The notes below the pieces were generated by a model. That model saw only the letters and a list, made by a program, of their open reading frames with translations, had not been told where the DNA came from and searched no databases. Shown here piece after piece: positions 15,493 through 25,225 of a stretch of DNA of 43,670 bases (within the stretch, counting starts at the first letter, position 1; every line of letters begins with the position of its first letter). Source of the DNA: Candidatus Aminicenantota bacterium (lineage in GTDB: Bacteria > Acidobacteriota > Aminicenantia > JAMOAD01); the NCBI GenBank assembly GCA_027031485.1, contig JALVQI010000062.1:1-43670 (forward strand), given 5' to 3'. Both the position numbers and the translations under genes were made by a program.

Positions 15493-18369
15493 ATGTCAAA
15501 GAAAAAATTAATTCCCTTTTTAATTGTTTTTATTGTTTTTTCAGGTATTCTACTTTTTTCAGCCGATAAGGTTCAAAAGAAAAAAGAGCTTAAGATTTAT
15601 GATAGCCTCAAATGGAAGAGCATAAGAGGAAGTATTCTTTCAAAAGACGGAAGATGGCTTGGTTACACACTTTCTCCCAATCTTGGAATCAGTGAAACAA
15701 TTATAAAAAACACCTTAAATGGTAAAGAATATAAATTTAAAGTCGGGAAAATAAAATCATACTCTGGAAACACTATTAAATTTAATTCAAATTCCAGCCG
15801 GGTTGCATTTTTTAAATATCCTGACAAAAATAAGAATAAAAGCAAAAAAAATTACAAAAAATTAATTCTCTTAAACCTTTTAACGGGGAAAAGCAAAGAG
15901 TATGATAAAGTGAAATCTTTTTCTTTCTCAAAAGATAATCCTTGGTTTCTTGCAATTCTCAAAGCAAAGGATTCGGATAAAAAAGACAAGAAGAAAGGTA
16001 AGGGCTCTGATCTATTAATTGTTAATCTTAAAAACAGTAAAATCTTTAATATAGGAAATGTTTCAGAGTTTTCATTCAATAAAAAAGGGAATTTTTTAGC
16101 ATACATCATAGATGCGGATGAAATGCAGGGCAATGGTGTTTATTTGAAAAATATGAAATCCGGAATTGTGAAAACCCTTGATTCTGATAAAGCAAAATAT
16201 AAATCACTACAATGGTCAAAGGAGAAGAATTTTTTTACATTGCTTAAAGGAAAAGAGTCAAAAGGATATAAGGATAAAGTTTATTCAATATTAGGATTCA
16301 AATTTAATAAAAAATCAAATGCATTCAAAAAATATGAAATCATTCCGCAAAAAATAAAAGATTTTCCTAAAGAAATGGCAATTTCTCCCCATAGAACCCC
16401 TTATTGGTCCGAAGTATACAATGCCATAATATTTGGAATTTATGAACCTGAGAAAAAAGAAACAAAAGATAATAAACAAAAAAGCGAAAACCCCGGGAAA
16501 AAGATTGCAAAGAAAGATAAAAAAGCTAAAAAGGATAAGGATAAAAAAGAAGAGGATAATCTTATAAAAGAGCTTAAACTTCCCTCTCTTATTATCTGGC
16601 ACTATAAAGACAAAAGACTTCAATCCATGCAAAAACTTCAATTCAGCAAAGATAAGAATTTCAGTTATCTCTGTATCTATAATTTTAAGACAAAAAAATT
16701 TATACAGATTGCCAATGAGAGAATAAAAAACATCTCCATTTCTCCAAAATACAGGTATGCAATAGGATACGACAGAACTGATTATGAGTTGGAAGCTAAT
16801 CTTTCAGGAAAAAGATATTCTGATATTTATTCCATCAATTTGAAAACAGGAGAAAAAAAGCTGCTCTTAAAAAAGATCAGATGGTATTTTTCCCCATCAT
16901 ACGATGGCTCTTCCCTTCTATTTTATAAAGACAAAAACTTCTACAGATTATCATTATTTAATGGAAAACAGTATAATCTCACTTCAAAAATACCCACAAC
17001 ATTTGTTAATCTTGATGATGACCATAATGTTAAAGACCCTCCGGTTCCTCAATATGGCTGGGGCTGGTCAAAGGATGGTAAATTTGTACTTTTATCCGAT
17101 GGATGGGATGTCTGGAAAGTGGATTCATTTGGGAAGAAATTCAAAAATTTAACCCTTGATGGTAAAAAGAATAAGATAAGATACAGATATCCCTTTATTT
17201 TAGACAAAAATTTTAAAGGATTTGATTCTAAAAAGCCTGTTTTTATAAGTATTTTCGGTGAATTAAATAAAAAATCAGGCATAATCAGAATAAATTTGAA
17301 AAATCCTCAAAAAAGAAAAATCCTGCTATGGGATGATGCTTATTTTTCCTCATTAAAAAAAGCTGAAAAAGCAAACATTTATCTTTTTAGAAAAGAAACA
17401 TTTAAAGATTATCCTGATTTTTACTTAACGAAAGATGCTTTTAAATCTTTTAAGAAAATAACTGATGCAAATCCTCAGCAGAAAAACTATCTCTGGAGTT
17501 CAGGAAGAATTCTTATAAATTACAAAAACAGTAGCGGTAAAAGCCTTCAAGGAGCTCTCTTTTTGCCGGCTAACTATGAGAAAGGAAAAAAATATCCGAC
17601 AATAGTTTATATATATGAAAAATTATCCTGGTATTTAAACAGATATATGATGCCGAGAGAATTCGGTTTTAATCCGGCAAGATACACAAGTAGTGGCTAT
17701 GCTGTTCTTATGCCTGATATAGTTTACAAAGTAAACTCCCCGGGAATTTCATCTGTTGACTGTATAACCCATGCAGTAAGAGCAGCAATAAAAACAGGGA
17801 TTGTTGATGAAAAAAACATAGGAATTCACGGCCATTCATGGGGTGGATATCAGACAGCTTTCATTATAACTCAAACGAACATTTTCAGGGCTGCTGTTGC
17901 GGGTGCACCTCTGACAGATCTTATAAGCATGTACAGTTCAATTTACTGGAACACAGGAAGCAGTAATCAACCAATATTTGAAAGCAGTCAGGGAAGATTT
18001 AAAGGCGGTTACTGGGATTATTTAGATGATTACAGGAAAAATTCACCTGTTTTTAATGCAACGAGAGTAAAAACCCCTCTCCTGCTACTTCACAACAACA
18101 AAGACGGTGCGGTGGATTGGAACCAAGGAATTGAATATTATAATACCTTAAGAAGATTATACAAATTTGTGATTATGCTTGAATACCAAGGTGAAAATCA
18201 CGGTCTGAGAAAGAAGGAAAACAGAATAGATTACGGTATAAGGATGAAAGAATTTTTTGATCATTTTCTCAAAGGAAAACCTGCCCCCGCATGGATAAAA
18301 AAAGGTATTCCCTATGTAAAATTAAAAAAATACCTGAAAGAAAGAAAAAAGATAGTAGAAAAAAATTAA
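15493..18369 (+). CDS. Prolyl oligopeptidase-family (S9) serine peptidase, secreted
   Basis: This 958-residue protein has a signal peptide (LIPFLIVFIVFSGILLFSA), an N-terminal beta-propeller (about 30-680) interrupted by a lysine-rich insertion near residues 315-355, and a C-terminal alpha/beta hydrolase domain. The nucleophile S782 lies in GIHGHSWGG, the acid probably in LHNNKDGAVDW and the histidine in YQGENHG. S9 members cleave short peptides, in this subgroup usually at the N-terminus. Length and layout fit S9 dipeptidyl/acylaminoacyl peptidases. Ribosome site CGGAGGA precedes the ATG. Likely periplasmic peptide scavenging. Confidence 0.9.
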   Translation: MSKKKLIPFLIVFIVFSGILLFSADKVQKKKELKIYDSLKWKSIRGSILSKDGRWLGYTLSPNLGISETIIKNTLNGKEYKFKVGKIKSYSGNTIKFNSNSSRVAFFKYPDKNKNKSKKNYKKLILLNLLTGKSKEYDKVKSFSFSKDNPWFLAILKAKDSDKKDKKKGKGSDLLIVNLKNSKIFNIGNVSEFSFNKKGNFLAYIIDADEMQGNGVYLKNMKSGIVKTLDSDKAKYKSLQWSKEKNFFTLLKGKESKGYKDKVYSILGFKFNKKSNAFKKYEIIPQKIKDFPKEMAISPHRTPYWSEVYNAIIFGIYEPEKKETKDNKQKSENPGKKIAKKDKKAKKDKDKKEEDNLIKELKLPSLIIWHYKDKRLQSMQKLQFSKDKNFSYLCIYNFKTKKFIQIANERIKNISISPKYRYAIGYDRTDYELEANLSGKRYSDIYSINLKTGEKKLLLKKIRWYFSPSYDGSSLLFYKDKNFYRLSLFNGKQYNLTSKIPTTFVNLDDDHNVKDPPVPQYGWGWSKDGKFVLLSDGWDVWKVDSFGKKFKNLTLDGKKNKIRYRYPFILDKNFKGFDSKKPVFISIFGELNKKSGIIRINLKNPQKRKILLWDDAYFSSLKKAEKANIYLFRKETFKDYPDFYLTKDAFKSFKKITDANPQQKNYLWSSGRILINYKNSSGKSLQGALFLPANYEKGKKYPTIVYIYEKLSWYLNRYMMPREFGFNPARYTSSGYAVLMPDIVYKVNSPGISSVDCITHAVRAAIKTGIVDEKNIGIHGHSWGGYQTAFIITQTNIFRAAVAGAPLTDLISMYSSIYWNTGSSNQPIFESSQGRFKGGYWDYLDDYRKNSPVFNATRVKTPLLLLHNNKDGAVDWNQGIEYYNTLRRLYKFVIMLEYQGENHGLRKKENRIDYGIRMKEFFDHFLKGKPAPAWIKKGIPYVKLKKYLKERKKIVEKN

Positions 18370-18376
18370 GCAAAAA

Positions 18377-18394
18377 TTATCCGATTTTTAGGGG
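18377..18394 (+). repeat. 18-bp intergenic element, copy 2
   Basis: TTATCCGATTTTTAGGGG, identical to the minus strand of 14144-14127 and followed in both cases by CAAA after zero or one base. It ends 13 bp before the TTGACA of the chemoreceptor promoter. No hairpin arm is found upstream here, unlike copy 1. Confidence 0.8.
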
Positions 18395-18407
18395 ACAAAA
18401 TGAAGCC

Positions 18408-18435
18408 TTGACAATGGTAAAATACAATGTATAAT
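18408..18435 (+). promoter_or_regulatory. Chemoreceptor promoter (consensus)
   Basis: TTGACA (18408-18413) and TATAAT (18430-18435) both match the sigma-70 consensus perfectly with 16-bp spacing. A start near 18442 leaves a 26-nt leader with AGGAGG at 18457-18462 before the ATG at 18468. This is the best promoter match in the window. Confidence 0.8.
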
Positions 18436-18467
18436 ATTGAACTAATCATAAATTTTAGGAGGAAGAA

Positions 18468-20069
18468 ATGAGGAATATGAGCATAAGAACAAAAATAATA
18501 GGAGCGGTTGCCATTTTCTCTCTAATTCTTATTTTTGATGTTTTTTACATAATTAGCACCTTAAAAGCCCAAAAAGATGATGCTTTAATTATAAATGTTG
18601 CCGGAAGACAGAGAATGCTTACTCAAAAGATGAGCAAAAATGTCTTTCTTCTATTATCCTTAGATAAAATAAAAGGTATAAAAGAAGCATCCGTTTTAAA
18701 AGAGTTAAAAAGCTCCATGAATGTTTATAATAATACAATAAATGTATTTTTAAAAGGCGGAAAAACTCTTAGCCCCTCTGGTAAAAATAAAATTACTATA
18801 AATTCAATAAAAGGAAAAGATAGAAAATCCGTTGAAGAAGCTTTTGTTCTATGGAAAAACTTTAAAAAAGAGATAGAAAATATCATAAAATACAGGGATC
18901 CGAAAGCCGCAAACTATATTGCACAAAACAATTTAAAACTTCTTTCTCTTTCAAATAAGATTGTCACAGCTTTGCAAAAAACAGCCGAAGCCAAAATAGT
19001 AAAAATGAAAAGAGTTCAGTATGTATTAGCTCTTCTTTCAATTGTTTTATTACTTTTCGTAATATTTATCATAAAGCAGGCGATTATTAATCCAATCAAT
19101 GATTTTTTGAAGGCTTTTGACAGAGGGGTTGAAGGAGATCTAACGGTAAGAGTAAAAGTCGTCAACAAAGATGAAATAGGACACCTTTCAAATAAATTTA
19201 ATGAATTCTTATCAAACCTTCAAAAGATAATCCACGCTGTAAAAGAAAACACGGATGCAGTTTCCTCAGCATCAATTGAAATATCAGCAACAACAGAAGA
19301 AATTTCAAAATCAGCTGAAAATCAGGCTTTTCAATCACAGTCCGTAGCATCTGCAATGGAAGAATTAACTGCAACGATTGAAGACAATCATAGAATGACA
19401 GAAGATTCAACAACCAAAGTTGATGAAATGGCCAATGTAACGAAACAAAGTTCCGAAGCTATGGCAAAAACAATAGAATCTATAGTTGTAATCTCCGAAA
19501 AATCAGCAGGCTTGTCCGGTCTCATTAACGAATTCGGGGAATCAGCAAAAGGAATCGGAAAAATTTTGAGTGTTATCATTGAAATTGCAGATCAGACAAA
19601 TCTCCTTGCACTCAATGCAGCGATAGAGGCAGCAAGAGCGGGTGAAGCAGGGAGAGGTTTTGCTGTTGTCGCGGATGAGATAAGAAAACTTGCTGAAAGA
19701 ACAGCGAAGTCCATAAAAGAAATTGAAGGAATCACAAATACTATTCAAAGAAAAGCGGAAAGTGCCGTAAGCGCCATGGATGAATCTTTACAGGCGATTG
19801 AGAATGGTGTTAGGTTAGCAGAACAAAGCAGAGAGCTACTTGACTTAGTTTTAAAGAGCTCTGAAGAAGTTCAGCAGATAACAACAGCAATCTCCACAGC
19901 TACGACAGAACAGGCCGCAACAGTAAAGGAAGTAAATGCAAATATTCAGGCAATAGTTTCAAATATAGAAATGTCCAAACAGGCAAACGTCCAATTAGCA
20001 GAAACAGCAAGAGATCTTGCAGCACAATCAGAAAGATTAAAAGAGTTTGTGGATAAATTTATAATTTAA
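18468..20069 (+). CDS. Methyl-accepting chemotaxis protein with PilJ/NarX-type sensor domain
   Basis: The 533-residue protein has TM1 (about 9-29), a periplasmic domain carrying [15 protein letters not shown], the signature of PilJ/NarX-like sensor helices, TM2 (about 183-203), a HAMP domain (about 203-258) and a cytoplasmic signalling domain with the invariant tip [19 protein letters not shown]. It would signal through CheA/CheW or a Pil-Chp pathway, none of which is encoded here. Its family link to type IV pilus chemotaxis is of interest given the prepilin operon at the end of the window, but the two are not adjacent. Confidence 0.93.
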   Translation: MRNMSIRTKIIGAVAIFSLILIFDVFYIISTLKAQKDDALIINVAGRQRMLTQKMSKNVFLLLSLDKIKGIKEASVLKELKSSMNVYNNTINVFLKGGKTLSPSGKNKITINSIKGKDRKSVEEAFVLWKNFKKEIENIIKYRDPKAANYIAQNNLKLLSLSNKIVTALQKTAEAKIVKMKRVQYVLALLSIVLLLFVIFIIKQAIINPINDFLKAFDRGVEGDLTVRVKVVNKDEIGHLSNKFNEFLSNLQKIIHAVKENTDAVSSASIEISATTEEISKSAENQAFQSQSVASAMEELTATIEDNHRMTEDSTTKVDEMANVTKQSSEAMAKTIESIVVISEKSAGLSGLINEFGESAKGIGKILSVIIEIADQTNLLALNAAIEAARAGEAGRGFAVVADEIRKLAERTAKSIKEIEGITNTIQRKAESAVSAMDESLQAIENGVRLAEQSRELLDLVLKSSEEVQQITTAISTATTEQAATVKEVNANIQAIVSNIEMSKQANVQLAETARDLAAQSERLKEFVDKFII

Positions 20070-20070
20070 T

Positions 20071-20496
20071 TTGAACAAAAAAGAATCAAAGCCACTCAGA
20101 TTTTTCCATATAACTGTTTTTTATTTGATAATTTTATTAACTATTCTATTTTTCTCAAACATAGCACTGTTTAAACTAAACAATATTTTGTGTTTTAAAA
20201 ACTTTTTCAGTAATACCTTTAACTTCAGTTTAAGAAATCCGTATCCACTCTATATATTGGTTTTTCTTGAATTTTCATCGGTTCTTCTTTTTTTTAAAAG
20301 AATTAGAAAATTTGAAATTTTCTTACTTGTCTCCTTGACAATCATATATATTACAGTTTTCACTTTGATGCTGTTTTCTGTTATTCCCAGATCATCTTTA
20401 TGTCTATTCCATAAACATTACTTTTCAAAAGATATTTTTTCGCTTATTTTTATTTTGATTTTTCTTCTTTACATATTAAAAAATGATAAAAATTGA
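20071..20496 (+). CDS. Small four-helix membrane protein, possibly MauE/DoxX-like
   Basis: The 141-residue product has four hydrophobic segments (about 11-32, 55-75, 80-103, 118-137). The sequence LEFSSVLLFFKRIRKFEIF and a later Cys (SSLCLFHKHYFSKDIF) follow the spacing of MauE/DoxX redox-associated membrane proteins, but the CxC motif is reduced to a single Cys, so this is tentative. The TTG start lies one base after the chemoreceptor stop and lacks a ribosome site, suggesting translational coupling. It overlaps the next gene by 14 bp. Confidence 0.6.
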   Translation: MNKKESKPLRFFHITVFYLIILLTILFFSNIALFKLNNILCFKNFFSNTFNFSLRNPYPLYILVFLEFSSVLLFFKRIRKFEIFLLVSLTIIYITVFTLMLFSVIPRSSLCLFHKHYFSKDIFSLIFILIFLLYILKNDKN

Positions 20497-21118
20497 AAAC
20501 AAACTTGAAAAACATTTGAAAATAGGAATTTTAGAGTTTTACAATATTAAAAGTATAAAATCTGAACTCCTTCAAAATTTTATAAAAGATGAACTTAGTA
20601 GGATAAAATTAGAAGATAAACCACCTACAGGTTTTGTTTATACAAGAAAACTTTATAAAAGTTTCAAAATAGATCCCACAAAATACCGTCCATCTTCGGA
20701 GGCTCTGTGGAGAAGGTTGAAAAGAAAGAGAGATTTTCCGAAAGTAAATCCTTTTGTAGACCTTTTAAATCTTTTATCCTTGAAATATCAAATCTCATGC
20801 GGCCTCTATGATATGGATAAAATCAAAGGAAAAATAGTAATAACATTGGGAGAAGAAAAAGATCACTATCAGGGAATTAGAAAAAACAATGTAAATCTAA
20901 AAGGGAAAATTGTTTTAAGGGATAATCAGGGAGCATTCGGAAATCCTTCAGCTGATTCTTTAAGAACTTCTGTTAATGAAAATAGCAAAAACATTTTAAT
21001 TATTCTTTTTTTCTCCTCAAATGCTCCGCAGGATTTTACAAACAAAACAATAGGATCTTTTAAAGAAGCATATAAGCATTTTTTTGAAATAGAAAAATAC
21101 GGTGAAAATATTTTATAA
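20483..21118 (+). CDS. Stand-alone B3/B4 tRNA-synthetase-like domain protein
   Basis: The 211-residue protein matches the B3/4 domain found in the PheRS beta chain and in free-standing proteins: FKIDPTKYRPSSEALWRR, NPFVDLLNLLSLKY and DNQGAFGNPSADS are the conserved blocks. In PheRS this domain edits mischarged tRNA; free-standing copies are of unproven function, with amino-acid or tRNA hydrolysis suggested. The ATG overlaps the preceding membrane protein gene by 14 bp. Confidence 0.82.
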   Translation: MIKIENKLEKHLKIGILEFYNIKSIKSELLQNFIKDELSRIKLEDKPPTGFVYTRKLYKSFKIDPTKYRPSSEALWRRLKRKRDFPKVNPFVDLLNLLSLKYQISCGLYDMDKIKGKIVITLGEEKDHYQGIRKNNVNLKGKIVLRDNQGAFGNPSADSLRTSVNENSKNILIILFFSSNAPQDFTNKTIGSFKEAYKHFFEIEKYGENIL

Positions 21119-21159
21119 ATATATTGCATCCAAGAAAATTTCAAAATTAACTTATACTA

Positions 21160-22377
21160 TTATTTTTTAACTATTTTAAAAAATCTCTTTTTACCAATTT
21201 TCAAGATTATCTCTTTATCAATTATTATATTTTTACCGGGATCCAGAATTTTCTCTCCATTAATTGAAACTGAGCCTGCCTTTATCAGTCTCTTTAATTC
21301 TGAGCTTGAGAGCCCACTTACCGATGATTTTAAAAGATCAAGTAATCTAAATTTATCTTCTTTAACAGAGATTACAGGAGTGTCCTCAGGAATCTCATTT
21401 TTTTTACTGAAAACCCTTTCAAACTCTTCAGCTGCTTTTTCAGCCTCTTTCTCGCCCCAGAAATCTCTAACAATCTCTTTGCCCAATTGGACTTTTAAAT
21501 TTTTGGGATTTATTTCTCCTTTTTCCGCTTTTATTTTCCAACCATTAATTTCTCTTTCCGAATGATCCGTTAATAATAAATAGTATCGATACATCAGCTC
21601 ATCCGTAATTGACATTATCTTTCCAAACATTTCGGAAGGTGGATCATAGACACCAATGTAATTACCCAGAGATTTACTCATTTTATTAACTCCGTCAAGC
21701 CCTTCAAGAATCGGCATGGTTAAAATAGCCTGAGGCTCCTGTCCATACTCCCTCTGAATCTCCCTTCCCACCAAAAGATTAAATTTCTGATCAGTTCCTC
21801 CAAGCTCAACATCAGCTTTAAGAGCGACCGAATCATAAGCCTGACACAAAGGATATAAGAGCTCATGTAAAGATATTGAAATTCCGTTTTTATATCTATT
21901 GGAAAAATCATCTCTTTCAAGTATTCTTGCAACTGTGTATTTTGAGGTTAAATATATTGTATCTTCAAGAGTTAATTCCCCAAGCCATCTTGAATTAAAA
22001 TCCACAACTGTTTTTTCTGGATCAAGAATCTTGAACACCTGTTTTTTATATGTTTCAGTGTTTTTTAAAATCTCCTCCTTTGTGAGAGGTTTTCTTGTCT
22101 TGTTTCTTCCGGTCGGATCTCCTATTAATGCCGTAAAATCACCAATAAGAAAAACAACTTTATGACCAAGGTCCTGAAAATGTTTCATCTTTCTCAAAAG
22201 GACGGTATGGCCCAGATGAATATCCGGAGCTGTCGGATCAAAGCCTGCTTTAATGGTTAAAGGCTTTTTCTTTTTATAAGATCTTTCTAACTTTTTAAAT
22301 AGTTCATCCTCCGGTATTATCTCCTCAGCTCCCTTTTTTATAAGCTCAAACTGCTCTTCAGGCTTTTTGAAATTCAT
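21160..22377 (-). CDS. tyrS: Tyrosyl-tRNA synthetase
   Basis: This 405-residue class I synthetase has [16 protein letters not shown] with the HIGH-type motif (H54-H57), the KMSKS motif in [12 protein letters not shown], and a C-terminal S4 RNA-binding domain ([17 protein letters not shown]). It charges tRNA-Tyr. Length and insertions fit the TyrZ-like bacterial subgroup. It overlaps the end of fabD by 20 bp and is the last gene of yjbQ-fabD-tyrS. Confidence 0.95.
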   Translation of the reverse strand: MNFKKPEEQFELIKKGAEEIIPEDELFKKLERSYKKKKPLTIKAGFDPTAPDIHLGHTVLLRKMKHFQDLGHKVVFLIGDFTALIGDPTGRNKTRKPLTKEEILKNTETYKKQVFKILDPEKTVVDFNSRWLGELTLEDTIYLTSKYTVARILERDDFSNRYKNGISISLHELLYPLCQAYDSVALKADVELGGTDQKFNLLVGREIQREYGQEPQAILTMPILEGLDGVNKMSKSLGNYIGVYDPPSEMFGKIMSITDELMYRYYLLLTDHSEREINGWKIKAEKGEINPKNLKVQLGKEIVRDFWGEKEAEKAAEEFERVFSKKNEIPEDTPVISVKEDKFRLLDLLKSSVSGLSSSELKRLIKAGSVSINGEKILDPGKNIIIDKEIILKIGKKRFFKIVKK

Positions 22378-23287
22378 TTATCGTATCCTCCAATGTTTTC
22401 ATATCGTATATGTTAAAAACTTTTATATCTTTATTGAGTTCTCTTGCAATTTTTCTTGCCATATTCGTTAATACCCTACCCTCTCCCAATTCTACAAATG
22501 TATCAATGCCAAGCTCTTTCATCATTTTTTCCATAGTCGGATACCACATAACTCCGGAAGCTACCTGTTTTTTTAAACCTTCCTTAGCCCTTTCAGGATT
22601 ATTTACTATTTCAGCATCTATGTTCCTTACAACTGGAAAAGAAGGGGCTTTAAAAACAGTATCATCCAATACCTCCGATAATCTCTCCTGAGCTTTTACC
22701 ATTAAGGAGGAGTGAAAGGGAGCGGATACTTTTAAAATAACATGTCTCTTAGGCTGTAAGATTTCTATTGTTCTGTTTATGGCAGCTATCTCTCCTGATA
22801 TAACAATCTGCTCATGGGTATTCCAGTTTGCTATCTCAACTTTTCCATCCACTTTATCTATTGCCTCCTTTATTTTTTCAATATCCTCCCCTATTATCGC
22901 TGCCATCGTGCCATTCCCCTCAGGAACAGCCTCCTGCATAAACTTACCTCTGAGATTAACTATCCTGACAGCATCTTCAAATTCAAGTGTCCCCGCAGAA
23001 GTATAGGCTGAAAATTCACCTAAACTATGACCGGCTCCATAGTCCGGAACAATTCCCTCAAACAGTCTAAAAGCAATAAAGCTAACCGTCAGAAGAGCAG
23101 GTTGAGTATTTTCTGTTTTTGTAAGCTCTTCTTCAGGACCTTCAAAGCAGATTTTTTTTAAATTAATCTTTATCGTATCTTCAGCTCTTTCAAAAAGCTC
23201 TCTTGCAATCGGGCTATTCTCATAAAAATCCTTTCCCATGCCAACCTTTTGAGAACCCTGTCCGGGAAAAAGAAAAGCTATTTTCAT
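22358..23287 (-). CDS. fabD: Malonyl-CoA:ACP transacylase
   Basis: The 309-residue protein has [14 protein letters not shown], the active-site GHSLGE with S88, and SAPFHSSLM with the catalytic histidine. It loads malonyl groups onto acyl carrier protein for fatty acid synthesis. Other fab genes are absent from this window, so fabD is separated from its usual cluster. Ribosome site AGGAGAATAAG precedes the ATG; the stop of yjbQ is 2 bp away. Confidence 0.95.
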   Translation of the reverse strand: MKIAFLFPGQGSQKVGMGKDFYENSPIARELFERAEDTIKINLKKICFEGPEEELTKTENTQPALLTVSFIAFRLFEGIVPDYGAGHSLGEFSAYTSAGTLEFEDAVRIVNLRGKFMQEAVPEGNGTMAAIIGEDIEKIKEAIDKVDGKVEIANWNTHEQIVISGEIAAINRTIEILQPKRHVILKVSAPFHSSLMVKAQERLSEVLDDTVFKAPSFPVVRNIDAEIVNNPERAKEGLKKQVASGVMWYPTMEKMMKELGIDTFVELGEGRVLTNMARKIARELNKDIKVFNIYDMKTLEDTINEFQKA

Positions 23288-23289
23288 TC

Positions 23290-23703
23290 TTATTCTCCTA
23301 TAATTTTTATTATTAATCTTTTTCTTCTCTGTCCGTCAAACTCAAGATAAAACACTCTCTGCCATGGTCCCAAATCAAGCTCCCCTCCGGTTATAGGCAA
23401 TATGACTTCATGATGAACAAGAATTGATTTCAAATGGGCATCTCCATTATCCTCTCCTGTTAAATGATGTTTATATGCAGGCCCGTAAGGTGCTAACTTT
23501 TCAAGCCATTCAAAAATGTCTTCATGAAGACCGGACTCATTGTCATTCACAATTACTCCTGCTGTGATGTGCATTGCAGAAACAAGAGCAAAGCCCTCTT
23601 TTACTCCACTCTCTTCGACCGCCTTTTGGACATCAGAGGTTATGTGGATTATGTCTTTCCTTTTCTCTGTATTAAAAAAGAGGTACTTGGTATAGCTTTT
23701 CAT
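23290..23703 (-). CDS. YjbQ/UPF0047 family protein
   Basis: The 137-residue protein has the full family signature: [36 protein letters not shown] and [21 protein letters not shown]. The conserved His/Glu/Asp residues form the metal-like site of this fold. Some members complement thiamine-phosphate synthase mutants, but the true role is unproven. Ribosome site TAGGAGGA and a strong promoter lie upstream, making it the first gene of the yjbQ-fabD-tyrS operon. Confidence 0.9.
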   Translation of the reverse strand: MKSYTKYLFFNTEKRKDIIHITSDVQKAVEESGVKEGFALVSAMHITAGVIVNDNESGLHEDIFEWLEKLAPYGPAYKHHLTGEDNGDAHLKSILVHHEVILPITGGELDLGPWQRVFYLEFDGQRRKRLIIKIIGE

Positions 23704-23728
23704 TTTATCCTCCTATTATAAATGGTAA

Positions 23729-23757
23729 ATTTTATATACAAGGTTTAAGTTTGTCAA
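23729..23757 (-). promoter_or_regulatory. Promoter of the yjbQ-fabD-tyrS operon
   Basis: On the minus strand TTGACA (plus 23752-23757) is 17 bp from TAAAAT (plus 23729-23734). TAGGAGGA precedes the yjbQ ATG at 23703. A second copy of the -35 region lies 20 bp further upstream. Confidence 0.7.
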
Positions 23758-23782
23758 TATAATATTAAGTTTGTCAATATAA
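23745..23782 (-). repeat. Two tandem 18-bp copies around the -35 box, 20-bp period
   Basis: TTAAGTTTGTCAATATAA occurs at 23745-23762 and again at 23765-23782 (plus strand). Each copy carries TTGACA on the minus strand; only the gene-proximal one has a -10 box at the right distance. The 20-bp period is about two helical turns. Confidence 0.85.
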
Positions 23783-23784
23783 AA

Positions 23785-25047
23785 TCAAGAGCCAAACCTT
23801 GGATTAACTATATTGCTGTAAATGGAGCCAAAGGTAAAATTAAAACCAATGGAAAGTCTATAATAAAAATCTGATTCCACCTCTTTTAGCCTTAAAAGAA
23901 TATCTTCGAGGGAAGCATCACCCCTCGGAAGGTTTATTTGATCATGTATCCTGCTATAGTTACCTGCCAGTTCTATTGAAAGACCCTGTAAAACCCTGAA
24001 GCTCAAGTTTGCACTCACTCCTATATGATGTCTGGAAAAATCATTCAAAAAATTTGATGAAAAAACTCTTAACTCCGTAGTACCCCAGGTTTCCTTTGTT
24101 TCAAGATTTAAAGTAACAACCTGTTTCCATATTGTTTCTTCTGTTTTTCCATAGATAGTTTCTTCATAGTATTTATTTATTCGTGGTCCTATTCTATAAA
24201 GAATCCTTAACTGTCTTCTTGTTGCTTCACTGTATGGAAAAAAATTATATTCAATCGCAGGCTGTGGAGATATATTATAAACATAGTTTTTATATGAGGA
24301 GTTTTCATAAGAAAACCATGCTCCGACAGACCAATGTTCATTGACACTTCTTACATAAATACTTTGAACATTCTTATTTGTAACAGAATTGTTGATTTTA
24401 TCATCCTCAACAAAATAATAGTTATATCTATTATTTAAAGAGATTCCCAATCTGAATTTCGCCTCATCCGTTACCCTGTTAATTGAAAAATTTGACTTTA
24501 AAGATGTGGTGCCTCTCAGAGCTTCACCGTATGTATTAAACCTAAACCCTATGTTAAACACCCAGTAGTTCCACCTATCTTTGGGTTTTGGCAATTTTTT
24601 TATATTTTCCCCATTCAATTTAACATCCAAAATTTTTAAAACCGGTGTTTTTGAAACATAAAATATTAACCCCACTTTTATGTTTCTTACCATTTCCTTT
24701 CTAATATCCTCTTTCGTACTGTCCTTTTGAGTAAAAAAGTTAACTCTATTATTTTTTCCTTTAAATCTTCTTTCACCTATTAAATCTATTGTATAATCTT
24801 TTCCCCCGGTTCCAGTTACAACCTTTGTAATTAAAATATGCACATCAGCGGAGCTTCTGTCCCTTACAAAATTTACAAAATTTATTTCCGTTTTAATGTA
24901 TTCTTTGTCACAAAAAGGGCAATCCAGAAAAACATTAATTGTTTTATCCATGATTTCCCTTAGTTCTTCATTGGAAAATTTGGCATTTAATAGAGAAAAA
25001 CCAAAAACAATAAATATGATAAGAAGCACTAACACATATCTTTTCAT
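23785..25047 (-). CDS. Outer-membrane beta-barrel-like protein of unknown function
   Basis: The start is taken as the ATG at 25047 (MKRYVLVLL), which has TTGGAG seven bases upstream and gives a clean signal peptide ending near LNA; the ORF-track start at 25083 adds 12 residues before it with no ribosome site. The 420-residue protein has an N-terminal domain with CPFCDKEYIKTEINFVNFVRDR and VHILITKVVTGTGGKDYTI, then alternating aromatic strands (YYFVEDD, HWSVGAWFSYENSSYKNYVY, YYRLSIGFNFTFGSIYS) typical of a barrel. The N-terminal block resembles proteins common in Acidobacteria and Bacteroidetes that remain unnamed. Function unknown; envelope location likely. Confidence 0.78.
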   Translation of the reverse strand: MKRYVLVLLIIFIVFGFSLLNAKFSNEELREIMDKTINVFLDCPFCDKEYIKTEINFVNFVRDRSSADVHILITKVVTGTGGKDYTIDLIGERRFKGKNNRVNFFTQKDSTKEDIRKEMVRNIKVGLIFYVSKTPVLKILDVKLNGENIKKLPKPKDRWNYWVFNIGFRFNTYGEALRGTTSLKSNFSINRVTDEAKFRLGISLNNRYNYYFVEDDKINNSVTNKNVQSIYVRSVNEHWSVGAWFSYENSSYKNYVYNISPQPAIEYNFFPYSEATRRQLRILYRIGPRINKYYEETIYGKTEETIWKQVVTLNLETKETWGTTELRVFSSNFLNDFSRHHIGVSANLSFRVLQGLSIELAGNYSRIHDQINLPRGDASLEDILLRLKEVESDFYYRLSIGFNFTFGSIYSNIVNPRFGS

Positions 25048-25154
25048 CTTTTTTCTCCAAAAAATTTTATAAAAGGATATCAAAAAAATTTTTAATGTTC
25101 AATTAAAAAATCCATCATAAAAAACTTTTTTCCCTTCTTCAGTTTTTCATTTTT

Positions 25155-25183
25155 TTGACAAAAAAAACTTTTTTTATTAAAAT
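25155..25183 (+). promoter_or_regulatory. Promoter of the receiver-kinase-TonB gene
   Basis: A perfect TTGACA (25155-25160) is 17 bp from TAAAAT (25178-25183), in an otherwise A/T-only stretch. A start near 25190 gives a leader of about 36 nt with GAGGAG before the GTG at 25226. The divergent gene at 25047 has no equally clear promoter. Confidence 0.65.
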
Positions 25184-25225
25184 AAAAAATCTATTTAAAT
25201 TTAAATAAATTTAAGAGGTAGAGGA

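Noticed and set aside
23745-23782. CRISPR-like repeat
   Set aside because: Only two copies with a 2-bp gap and no spacers; better explained as a tandem promoter duplication.
25048-25083. ATG at 25083 as start of the outer-membrane-like protein
   Set aside because: The ATG at 25047 has a ribosome site and gives a normal signal peptide; the extra 12 residues do not.
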